Program-made: the position numbers and the translations under genes
Shown here: piece by piece, positions 6,679 through 12,683 of the stretch
How positions within the stretch are numbered: the stretch's first letter is position 1
Layout: every line of letters starts with the position of its first letter
The notes under the pieces: model-generated
Told to the model about the DNA's origin: nothing
Database searches by the model: none
What the model saw: the letters and a program-made list of their open reading frames with translations, nothing else
Origin: JBGSST01 sp041736915
GTDB lineage: Bacteria > Bdellovibrionota > FAC87 > UBA2466
DNA: 13,067 nt
NCBI GenBank assembly: GCA_041736915.1
Contig: JBGSST010000139.1
Location: forward strand, 1 to 13,067
Direction of reading: 5' to 3'

Positions 6679-8567
6679 TCCGAGTTTTACTCACACCGCT
6701 GGCTTGGTTGTTAAGACTGCTGCCGCGAACCTGGTTTCAAAGGCTAGGGGCGTTGCTGGGTGACCTCTTTTGCGGCCTCGCCCCGAAACGCCTCGCGATT
6801 GCGAAAAAAAACCTGCGGGAAGCGATGCCTGAACTTTCCGAGGAACAGCTCGATCGCACGGCCCGTGAGTCCTTTCGCCATCACGGCCACTTCGTCGTGG
6901 AAACGATCGAAGCCATCAGCTGGACTAAAAAAGATTTCCTACAGAATGTCGATATTCAGGGACTCGAAGTGTTCGACGAACTACGCCGGCAGGGTAAAGG
7001 CGCGGTGATTCTGGGCTGTCATCTGGGCAACTGGGAAATCTCGATTTTGAGCTTCGCCGCGCGCGGCATGCCGCTCGATATCGTGGTGAAAAGTTTTCCG
7101 TTTCGCCCCATGGAAACGTTCATGAAGTGGTTCCGCAGCCGCACGGGTGCGAAGGTACTCTGGGAATCGGTACCGCCGACGGAGTTCTGGCGCTCGTTTT
7201 CGCAGGGCCGTTTCGTGTGCTTCGTATTGGACCAATACATGGGGCCGCCCATCGGCATTCCCGTTAAGTTTTTCGGCCGTGAGGCCGGAACCGCGGCGGG
7301 GCTCGCTTTGCTTACGGAGAAAAGTAACGTGGCCGTGGTGCCGGTGCGTTGCTTCCGGGATGAATCAGGCCGTTTGGGTGCCCAGTTCTATCCTCCCCTA
7401 GAGTTTGGTGATCTGTCCGGCAAAAAACGGGTGGAGCGCCTTTACCAAAAAACACAAATCTACAACGACGCCATCGAGAAAAACGTGCGACTAGAACCTT
7501 CACAATGGACCTGGATACATCGTCGCTGGAAACCATTTAACGGCACTTCGCGCTGGGTGATGGCTTCCTTATTTGCCCTCGCCGCCAGCGGAATCATCGG
7601 TTGCGCAAGCTCCGCGCAGCCAACTGAAACCGGCATTGCGCTTCCGCCCGACCCACAGATCACGGCTCCCGACGTCGTGGAAAAAACCGAGAATCCTCCG
7701 GTCACTCCGCAAACGGTCGCGGTCGTGGCCCCGCCGCCCATTGCCGCCGGAGTCACCGCGGATCCGGCCCCGGTCCCGGTCGATACGAAAAAGAAGAAAA
7801 CGAAGAAGAAGAGCCCGATTCCCGCGCCGGCAGCCGGCAAAACGGTTACGGCCAAAAAATGGGATCGCCTTCCGTTCGAAATGGGCGAGCAAATGATAAT
7901 CGAAGGCAGCTGGATGGGACTTCCCGCCGGTCGCGCCACGCTCGAAGTCCGGCCGGGCCCCGAGCTCGCCGGTCGCAAAACGATACTGCTCTGGGGTAAT
8001 GCTTTGTCATCGCGACTCATGGATGCCGTTCTGCACGTGGATAACACTCTAGAGTCCTACGTCGACGCTCAAGGGATCTTTCCCTACAAATTCCTCCTAC
8101 ACATGGTGGAAACGTTTCAGACTAAAGAAACCCGCGTTTCGTTCGATCACCCAAAGCAGAAAGCGCATTACTGGGCGAAACGTATTTCGAAAAAGATGGG
8201 TAATCAGGACGAAGACCGGCAGGACTCGATCATTCCCCTTACCCAGGATATGTGGAGCGCCCTCTACGCTTTACGGCTTCAAGACTACGAGATCGGCAAA
8301 AAAGTCTACGTACCCGTCTACGAAAATGGAAAAAGCATGGTCGCCGAGCTGGTACCCGTGGCCAACGAGCTCGTTCGAACGAAAGCCGGGGTGTTCCAGG
8401 CCTGGAAGATCCTACTGGAGCTTAAGCTAAACAACGTGTTACGTCCTTCCGGCGCCATGTTCCTATGGCTGAGTGACGACAATAAAAAGTACATCGTGAA
8501 GTTCGATATCAAGTTGAACTTGGGCTCGCTCGCGGGAGAACTCGTTTCGGTAAGGGAAAGTAAGTAA
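6675..8567 (+). CDS. Fusion: LpxL/HtrB-type lipid A acyltransferase + lipobox-like segment + DUF3108 domain
   Basis: A 630-residue open frame joins two usually separate proteins. Residues 1 to about 290 form a late lipid A acyltransferase (LpxL/LpxM family, cytoplasmic side of the inner membrane) with a hydrophobic N-terminus and the catalytic HX4E motif His116-Leu-Gly-Asn-Trp-Glu121. That part ends exactly where LpxL proteins normally end (Trp-Thr-Trp-Ile-His-Arg-Arg-Trp-Lys). A hydrophobic stretch follows (residues 294-309) ending at Cys310 in Gly-Ile-Ile-Gly-Cys, which fits the bacterial lipobox. A Pro/Ala-rich linker with a lysine cluster (372-379) leads to a DUF3108 domain (about 399-630, starting Phe-Glu-Met-Gly-Glu). 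DUF3108 is a family of unknown function, usually exported. Either this is one protein with a periplasmic tail, or two genes with the second starting at GTG 7557 or ATG 7560, though neither has a good ribosome binding site. Confidence 0.85.
   Translation: MIRVLLTPLAWLLRLLPRTWFQRLGALLGDLFCGLAPKRLAIAKKNLREAMPELSEEQLDRTARESFRHHGHFVVETIEAISWTKKDFLQNVDIQGLEVFDELRRQGKGAVILGCHLGNWEISILSFAARGMPLDIVVKSFPFRPMETFMKWFRSRTGAKVLWESVPPTEFWRSFSQGRFVCFVLDQYMGPPIGIPVKFFGREAGTAAGLALLTEKSNVAVVPVRCFRDESGRLGAQFYPPLEFGDLSGKKRVERLYQKTQIYNDAIEKNVRLEPSQWTWIHRRWKPFNGTSRWVMASLFALAASGIIGCASSAQPTETGIALPPDPQITAPDVVEKTENPPVTPQTVAVVAPPPIAAGVTADPAPVPVDTKKKKTKKKSPIPAPAAGKTVTAKKWDRLPFEMGEQMIIEGSWMGLPAGRATLEVRPGPELAGRKTILLWGNALSSRLMDAVLHVDNTLESYVDAQGIFPYKFLLHMVETFQTKETRVSFDHPKQKAHYWAKRISKKMGNQDEDRQDSIIPLTQDMWSALYALRLQDYEIGKKVYVPVYENGKSMVAELVPVANELVRTKAGVFQAWKILLELKLNNVLRPSGAMFLWLSDDNKKYIVKFDIKLNLGSLAGELVSVRESK
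7557..7610 (+). other. Internal lipobox-like signal segment at the domain junction
   Basis: Codons 295-312 of the 6675-8567 frame encode Val-Met followed by a 13-residue hydrophobic run and Cys310, preceded by Ile-Ile-Gly. This satisfies the lipoprotein signal-peptide pattern at the cleavage site. Positive charges (His-Arg-Arg-Trp-Lys and Arg293) lie just upstream and would keep the acyltransferase in the cytoplasm if the segment spans the membrane. An out-of-frame TAA at 7538-7540, 16 bases before the GTG, would end the acyltransferase after a single-base frameshift. Confidence 0.5.
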
Positions 8568-9335
8568 GTGACGGTTTCGGCGGTACTCATCACCAAGAAC
8601 GAAGAGCGGCACCTCGAAGAGTGCCTTAAGACTCTTTCGTTCTGCTCGGAAGTCATCGTCGTGGATTCCGGCAGTACCGATTCGACCGTCGAAATTGCAA
8701 CTCGCCTCGGGGCAAAGGTGGTTCAGCGCGAGTGGACCAATTTCACGGATCAGCGAAACTTCGCGCTGACCCAGCTTAGCTCGGCCAGCCGCTGGGTTCT
8801 CTCTATCGATGCGGACGAGCGGGTATCGCCTGAGCTGCGGGCCCAGATCGAAGCCGCGGTGAAAGATCCTGGCGAGAGCACGGCTTACTCGGTTCCCCGC
8901 AAAACCTTTCACCTTGGCCGCTGGATTCAGCACGGCGGCTGGTATCCAAACTATCTAGTTCGCCTATTCGACAAGACCAAAGGGAAATGGGAAGGCGGCG
9001 AGCTGCACGAGTACTGGTCTACCTCAGGCCGAATTGTTACACTCTCGGAGCCCCTTTTGCACTACTCCTTCAACGACTTGGCCGATCAGGTAGAGCGTAA
9101 CAACCGTTACTCCTCACTTGGGGCTACCGTGCTGAAAAAGAATGGCCGGGTCTTTTCGTTCCCCCGGATGATGGGTAAAACCGTTTCAAAGTTTTTTGAG
9201 ACATACCTGTTCAAGCGAGGTTTTTTGGATGGCCTGCCCGGACTCATCATTGCCGTTTCCGCTGCCTATTCCGTCTTCCTCAAATGGGCAAAGCTTTGGG
9301 AAATGGAGCGCGGCCCGGGCCGTGCCGAAGGCTGA
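8568..9335 (+). CDS. Family 2 glycosyltransferase, WaaE/KdtX-type LPS core enzyme
   Basis: A 255-residue GT2 glycosyltransferase. The N-terminal half has the GT-A fold signatures: Ile-Thr-Lys-Asn-Glu-Glu (residues 8-13), Val-Val-Asp-Ser-Gly-Ser-Thr-Asp (31-38) for nucleotide binding, and the metal-binding Asp81-Ala-Asp83. The middle part (His-Gly-Gly-Trp-Tyr-Pro-Asn-Tyr and Leu-His-Glu) and the hydrophobic C-terminus match the WaaE/KdtX group, which adds sugars to the inner core of lipopolysaccharide. A position in the lpx operon supports an LPS or lipid A role, but donor and acceptor sugars cannot be read from the sequence. The GTG start follows the upstream TAA without any gap, and AAGGGAAAG lies shortly before it. 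The stop is one base before the cmk start. Confidence 0.88.
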   Translation: MTVSAVLITKNEERHLEECLKTLSFCSEVIVVDSGSTDSTVEIATRLGAKVVQREWTNFTDQRNFALTQLSSASRWVLSIDADERVSPELRAQIEAAVKDPGESTAYSVPRKTFHLGRWIQHGGWYPNYLVRLFDKTKGKWEGGELHEYWSTSGRIVTLSEPLLHYSFNDLADQVERNNRYSSLGATVLKKNGRVFSFPRMMGKTVSKFFETYLFKRGFLDGLPGLIIAVSAAYSVFLKWAKLWEMERGPGRAEG

Positions 9336-9336
9336 C

Positions 9337-10047
9337 ATGGAAAAAAAGTTAACTTTCAAACGTGGATTCATCGTCTCGATCGATGGGCCGGCCGGTGCCG
9401 GAAAGTCCACGGTCAGCCGCCAGCTGGCGGAATCTCTAGGCGGGGTATTGCTCGACACGGGCGCGATGTACCGTGCGGTGGCTTATTTCGCCATTCAGGA
9501 TGGCGTGAAGCTCGCCAAAGACTTTGGCCGTATCGCGAACGGTCTCGATTTCGAATACAAGAAAGAGACCGGCACCCTAAGCATCAACGGCCAGGATCTG
9601 GGCGGAAAGATTCGTTCGGAGCAGGTTAGCTCCATGGCATCGTCGGTCAGCCGCTTCAAGAGCGTCCGCACGGCCCTCACCCGTCGTCAGCGGGTACTCG
9701 GCAAAAAGCTCAGTAAGAAACTCCCCGTGGTCATGGAAGGCCGCGATATCGGCACGGTGGTTTTCCCCGAGGCCAACTACAAGTTTTTCGTCACGGCGAG
9801 CCCCGAAGTGCGGGCCGAACGCCGCTTGGCTCAGCTCAAGAAGATGGGCATGAAGGGCGAGTCGCTAAAGAGCGTGCTCAAACAACAAACCGAGCGCGAT
9901 CATCAAGACTCCCACCGCAAGCTTGCCCCGCTCCGTTGCCCAGAAGGTGCGGTCGTAGTCGACACGTCCTCCATGGGAATCTCGCAGGTGGTTCACTTTC
10001 TGACGGATCACATCCGTAACGTGGAAGAGATGAAGAATAGAGATTAA
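9337..10047 (+). CDS. cmk: Cytidylate kinase Cmk
   Basis: Cmk phosphorylates CMP and dCMP with ATP, for nucleotide recycling and supply of CTP. From ATG 9337 it is 236 residues, close to the usual 220-230. The P-loop is at residues 16-23 (Gly-Pro-Ala-Gly-Ala-Gly-Lys-Ser). The CMP-binding Asp-Thr-Gly-Ala-Met-Tyr-Arg-Ala follows, then Gly-Arg-Asp-Ile-Gly-Thr-Val and the Arg-Asp-x-x-Asp-Ser-x-Arg-x-x-Ala-Pro-Leu segment, all hallmarks of the family. A longer reading frame opens at 9196 inside the glycosyltransferase gene, but homology starts only after ATG 9337. It is the last gene of the lpx operon and is not followed by rpsA, the common partner elsewhere. CMP released by CMP-Kdo-dependent core synthesis could explain the linkage, but this is speculation. 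Confidence 0.95.
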   Translation: MEKKLTFKRGFIVSIDGPAGAGKSTVSRQLAESLGGVLLDTGAMYRAVAYFAIQDGVKLAKDFGRIANGLDFEYKKETGTLSINGQDLGGKIRSEQVSSMASSVSRFKSVRTALTRRQRVLGKKLSKKLPVVMEGRDIGTVVFPEANYKFFVTASPEVRAERRLAQLKKMGMKGESLKSVLKQQTERDHQDSHRKLAPLRCPEGAVVVDTSSMGISQVVHFLTDHIRNVEEMKNRD

Positions 10048-10050
10048 CTC

Positions 10051-10401
10051 TCAGCGGGAGTAGTCGTCGTCGTCGCCGCCGCTGTTTTTGAAATTGCGGC
10101 GCTGAGTATCGAGCGCTTCCATGCTCTTGTGCGCGGCTTCGGTCAGCTTCTTAAGCTCTTTCTCGTACTCGACGAGAATCCGCTTCTCGAGCGTGCTGCG
10201 CATTTCCGCGTTCAAAGGATGCGCGATATCGCGGAACGTTCCGTCTTTGCGTTTCTTGCTCGGCATCGCCACGAAGAGCCCCGTGTTGCCGTTGATAATT
10301 TTCAAGTCGCGAACGACGAAGCAGTTGTCGAAGATGACGGTGACGTAAGCCTTCAGCTTGTCCTCGTTCACCGGGAATACTTTCACTTCGGTGACTTCCA
10401 T
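10051..10401 (-). CDS. spoVG: SpoVG family regulator
   Basis: A 116-residue protein whose first ~85 residues match SpoVG closely: Met-Glu-Val-Thr-Glu-Val-Lys-Val start, Phe-Val-Val-Arg-Asp-Leu-Lys-Ile-Ile, the Gly-Leu-Phe-Val-Ala-Met-Pro-Ser-Lys core and Arg-Asp-Ile-Ala-His-Pro. SpoVG is a small nucleic-acid-binding protein named for septation defects in Bacillus and shown to bind DNA or RNA in several bacteria. The C-terminus is longer than in Bacillus, with a charged helix and a tail of four aspartates. A strong ribosome binding site (AAGGAG, 9 bases ahead) precedes the ATG. It lies 36 bases after ispE on the same strand, so the two form an operon. Its stop is only 3 bases from the stop of the convergent cmk. 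Confidence 0.93.
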   Translation of the reverse strand: MEVTEVKVFPVNEDKLKAYVTVIFDNCFVVRDLKIINGNTGLFVAMPSKKRKDGTFRDIAHPLNAEMRSTLEKRILVEYEKELKKLTEAAHKSMEALDTQRRNFKNSGGDDDDYSR

Positions 10402-10437
10402 GGTGCTCTCCTTGAAGAATCTCTCGCTTGTTGTGAC

Positions 10438-11322
10438 TTAAGAAATACTAACGTCGTGAGTTTTCACGATTGCAGTCTCACAATGAGTAGATCGGAGAAT
10501 TTCGGAGAGCCCTTTAGTCTTTTTTTCGAGTTCTTTTAGATTGCCGTACACGGCGTAGCAGGTCGAGCCGGAGCCCGACATCCCGCACACCCACGGGTCA
10601 GTGTTACCCAATTCCTTCACGATCACGCCCAAGTCGGGATGAAGATCTGCCGCCGCCGGGAAAAGATCGTTGGCTCCGCCGCCAGCCAGCAATCGCAAGT
10701 CGTCCTTTGCAATTTTATCGGGCATCACGTAGCTCGCGGCCGGTGAAAAAGGGCGTCCGCTTTCTTTATACATACGAAAGATGGCCTTGGTTTCACACCC
10801 GAATGGGGGAAGGACCAGCAAAATGGCCAGATCGTGGAGTGAAGGATGTACGTCCATGGTCACTCGCGTTTCCCCAATGCCGGTAACCCAAGCCGGTTTA
10901 GGGTTCAGAAAATACGGAACGTCGGCCCCGAGCCGCACCGCCTCCCCTTCCATGACTCCTACCTTCAGTGACATTTTGTCCGCGTAGTAGCGAAGCAAGG
11001 TGCCGGCATTCGACGACCCACCGCCCAACCCGGCCCCCATCGGAATCCGTTTTTCCAACTGGATGTCCGGAGTCCATTCGGGATGAGCCGCTAAAATTTT
11101 GGACAGAATGTTGTCGCTTCCGGTGGGAATTTCCCCGGTTTTTCTGGGCGCCGAGTCAGCCCATACCGCTTGGATGCGACCCGTTTTTCCGTCTTCCACC
11201 CTCACCTGATCGTGCAAGGTTATTGGCCAGAAAAGACTTTCCAGTAGGTGGTATCCATCCGGTCTTCGCCCCAAAATGCGTAAACCCAGGTTCAATTTTG
11301 CGGGCGAAAGTAAGTTCTTCAT
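10438..11322 (-). CDS. ispE: 4-diphosphocytidyl-2-C-methyl-D-erythritol kinase IspE
   Basis: IspE phosphorylates CDP-methylerythritol in the non-mevalonate (MEP) pathway to isoprenoid precursors. The 294-residue protein has the GHMP-kinase layout: Pro-Ala-Lys9-Leu-Asn-Leu at the N-terminus (the catalytic lysine region), Arg-x-Asp-Gly-Tyr-His at 20-25, the ATP-binding Gly-Ala-Gly-Leu-Gly-Gly-Gly-Ser-Ser-Asn-Ala at 96-106, Asp134 in Gly-Ala-Asp-Val-Pro-Tyr-Phe, and the C-terminal Met-Ser-Gly-Ser-Gly-Ser-Thr-Cys loop. Length is normal (E. coli 283). Only a weak GGA directly precedes the ATG at 11322. It is the upstream partner of spoVG. In Bacillus ispE also lies a few genes ahead of spoVG, so the link may be ancient. 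Confidence 0.95.
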   Translation of the reverse strand: MKNLLSPAKLNLGLRILGRRPDGYHLLESLFWPITLHDQVRVEDGKTGRIQAVWADSAPRKTGEIPTGSDNILSKILAAHPEWTPDIQLEKRIPMGAGLGGGSSNAGTLLRYYADKMSLKVGVMEGEAVRLGADVPYFLNPKPAWVTGIGETRVTMDVHPSLHDLAILLVLPPFGCETKAIFRMYKESGRPFSPAASYVMPDKIAKDDLRLLAGGGANDLFPAAADLHPDLGVIVKELGNTDPWVCGMSGSGSTCYAVYGNLKELEKKTKGLSEILRSTHCETAIVKTHDVSIS

Positions 11323-11543
11323 TCCAAGTCTTCAGTGACTAATCTTCATCAGCTCATTCGCCCTTGGAAAGATAATTGTTCTGCCCACTTAAGTACCCCC
11401 ACGCCCAATCATATTGGTCGCTGTAACGACTTTAGACGCTCCCTTCCCGCTCAAACTTTCAAAAGTCATGTGAAACCCGATGGTTAGCAGGGTGAGCCTG
11501 AGGCACGCACCTTGAAGTAGCAAAGTACGGTTCTAAGGGGTCT
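11323..11543. promoter_or_regulatory. Divergent intergenic region, 221 bases, with one RNA-like hairpin
   Basis: This gap separates ispE (leftward) from the small membrane protein gene (rightward) and must contain start signals for both. No tRNA or open frame was found. No convincing -35/-10 pair stands out on either strand. The right half holds an imperfect hairpin at 11488-11514. A purine-rich AAGGGG (11535-11540) is three bases before the ATG at 11544, a short spacing for a ribosome binding site. Confidence 0.45.
11488..11514 (+). promoter_or_regulatory. Imperfect hairpin in the 5' leader of the small membrane protein gene
   Basis: The arms CAGGGTG (11488-11494) and CACCTTG (11508-11514) pair over seven positions, including one G-U. 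Inside, after an asymmetric internal loop (A against ACG), GCC (11496-11498) pairs with GGC (11502-11504) around a TGA loop. No T-run follows, so it is not an intrinsic terminator. It lies 29 bases ahead of the ATG at 11544. It could be a leader RNA structure or part of a protein-binding site; no known riboswitch class was matched. Confidence 0.35.
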
Positions 11544-11843
11544 ATGCGCTACGGTTTGCAATACATGTACAGTATCCTGGTTTTCTTCGGGGTACTGGCT
11601 TGCTCATTTTTTCTGGTGAGCCGGGAGTCCGGTCCCGCCATTCCGTTCCGTACGATCGAAGCGCCTCCCATGCGCGCTGAAGCATCGCCCCTTGCTCCGG
11701 GCGTTACCAATCTCTTCGAGATGGAAAACAGCCTGGCTAAAATCAAAGTTCAAAGAGACGATTCCGAAGACGCGTACGACAACAAAAAGGTTAAAGACGA
11801 AACTTTGACCCGGAGCCTTTCGGAAACTCCCGAAGGCGAATAG
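11544..11843 (+). CDS. Small membrane-anchored protein of unknown function
   Basis: A 99-residue protein that I do not recognise. Residues 9-25 form one hydrophobic segment (Tyr-Ser-Ile-Leu-Val-Phe-Phe...), preceded by a single arginine and followed by Arg27. It is probably a signal anchor leaving a soluble tail outside the cytoplasm. Cys20, after Val-Leu-Ala, loosely fits a lipobox, but the hydrophobic run continues past it, which argues against cleavage. The tail starts Pro/Ala-rich and ends in a charged, probably disordered region rich in Asp, Glu and Lys. The frame is closed 9 bases before the lpxH-like gene on the same strand, so the two are likely cotranscribed. Codon use looks like its neighbours. 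The alternative ATG at 11565 has no visible ribosome binding site. Confidence 0.65.
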   Translation: MRYGLQYMYSILVFFGVLACSFFLVSRESGPAIPFRTIEAPPMRAEASPLAPGVTNLFEMENSLAKIKVQRDDSEDAYDNKKVKDETLTRSLSETPEGE

Positions 11844-11852
11844 TATCGCTCC

Positions 11853-12602
11853 GTGCGCGCCATCATCGTTTCCGACGTTCATCTAGAAGATCTCAGCGCC
11901 GCCCGCGATCGCCATTTCCTTCACTTCCTAGAAACGCACACGAAAGACATCGATCGCCTCTACGTACTGGGCGATCTCTTTGATGTGTGGCCGGGCACCA
12001 GCCAAACGTTAATCGATCGTTTCGCCCCCGTTTTCAAAGTTTTCGCCGACGTGGTGAAACGCGGCGGTCAGGTCCACTACATCGAGGGCAATCACGACTT
12101 CCAGTTGGGTAAGGCCTTAGAAAAAAAGACTGGCCTTCGCGTTTACCGCGACGACATCCGTGAGAATTGGGACGGCCGCCGCATCTTGCTTTGCCACGGC
12201 GACACGGTGAATGAACATGATGTCACTTACCTGCGGATACGAAAGCTTCTGAGAAGCGCCCTCTTCCGCTTCGTCCGTTTCGTTCTGCCGGACCGCCTTT
12301 CCCTCTATCTAGGAACCTCCGCTTCGCGCTTAAGCCGCGATACTCAAGCCAAACGTCCCGACCGCGAGGAGCGCAAAGGCCGGATCAAAATTCGTTATCG
12401 CGAGATCGTGGCCGACCTGTTCCGCCAGGGCAACGACGTGATCATCATGGGACACACCCATATCCCCGAGGATCATCGCCTCGAAGTCGAAAACCGCCCG
12501 TGCCAGTATTTGAACTCAGGCGATTGGGTAGAGAACTTCACCTTCATCCGGTACGACCAGGGCGAATTTGCCCTGCACCGTTTCCCCATTCCCAAAGCTT
12601 GA
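11853..12602 (+). CDS. lpxH: UDP-2,3-diacylglucosamine diphosphatase, LpxH-type metallophosphoesterase
   Basis: LpxH cleaves UDP-2,3-diacylglucosamine to lipid X and UMP, the step between LpxD and LpxB. The 249-residue protein (E. coli 240) carries every metal-binding motif at nearly the E. coli positions: Asp8-x-His10, Gly-Asp41-Leu-Phe-Asp, Gly-Asn80-His-Asp, His115-Gly-Asp and Gly-His201-Thr-His203. The central insertion with helices rich in Arg and Leu (about residues 126-175) fits the LpxH cap that holds the acyl chains. The Asn-His-Asp motif differs from Asn-Arg-Asp of E. coli LpxH, so an unrelated phosphoesterase role is not excluded. The remaining lpx genes in the window, with no lpxI among them, favour LpxH. 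The start is GTG 11853, without a clear ribosome binding site, suggesting coupling to the gene ahead. Confidence 0.85.
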   Translation: MRAIIVSDVHLEDLSAARDRHFLHFLETHTKDIDRLYVLGDLFDVWPGTSQTLIDRFAPVFKVFADVVKRGGQVHYIEGNHDFQLGKALEKKTGLRVYRDDIRENWDGRRILLCHGDTVNEHDVTYLRIRKLLRSALFRFVRFVLPDRLSLYLGTSASRLSRDTQAKRPDREERKGRIKIRYREIVADLFRQGNDVIIMGHTHIPEDHRLEVENRPCQYLNSGDWVENFTFIRYDQGEFALHRFPIPKA

Positions 12603-12632
12603 AACCTTTGGTAGATCCCTTGTTTCCTTGCT

Positions 12633-12683
12633 CCCCAGACTTTCTTTAACCAATTGGGGGGCCTTAGACCGGAAGGAGACTCA
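12633..12683 (+). promoter_or_regulatory. rpsF leader: ribosome binding site in a possible S6:S18 autoregulatory fold
   Basis: A strong ribosome binding site (AAGGAG, 12673-12678) precedes the rpsF ATG by 5 bases. It can pair: CCTT (12662-12665) with AAGG (12673-12676) around a seven-base loop that contains CCG. Upstream, CCCCA (12633-12637) can pair with TGGGG (12655-12659). A CCG in an unpaired part beside the ribosome binding site is a known feature of the S6:S18 binding motif ahead of rpsF in many bacteria. The four-base-pair stem is short, so this is tentative. Confidence 0.35.

Noticed and set aside
7460..8047. A long minus-strand open frame (195 codons) opposite the linker and DUF3108 region
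   Set aside because: It is low in complexity, matches no family I recognise, and is explained as the antisense shadow of the Pro/Ala/Lys-rich coding sequence.
9196..9336. A 47-codon upstream extension of cmk overlapping the glycosyltransferase gene
   Set aside because: Cmk homology begins right after ATG 9337, and the extension is the shadow of the glycosyltransferase C-terminus in another frame.
11461..11543. A c-di-GMP (GEMM) riboswitch, suggested by a GGTTAGCAGGG stretch
   Set aside because: The conserved first half (GACGCAAAGCC-like) and the tetraloop receptor parts are missing, so the resemblance is superficial.
12619..12650. TTGTTT and TTTAAC as a promoter for rpsF
   Set aside because: The spacing is 19 bases and both boxes are weak; a leftover from lpxH readthrough is as likely.
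12633..12661. An intrinsic terminator after lpxH made of CCCCA/TGGGG
   Set aside because: The stem is short, the loop is 17 bases and no T-run follows.
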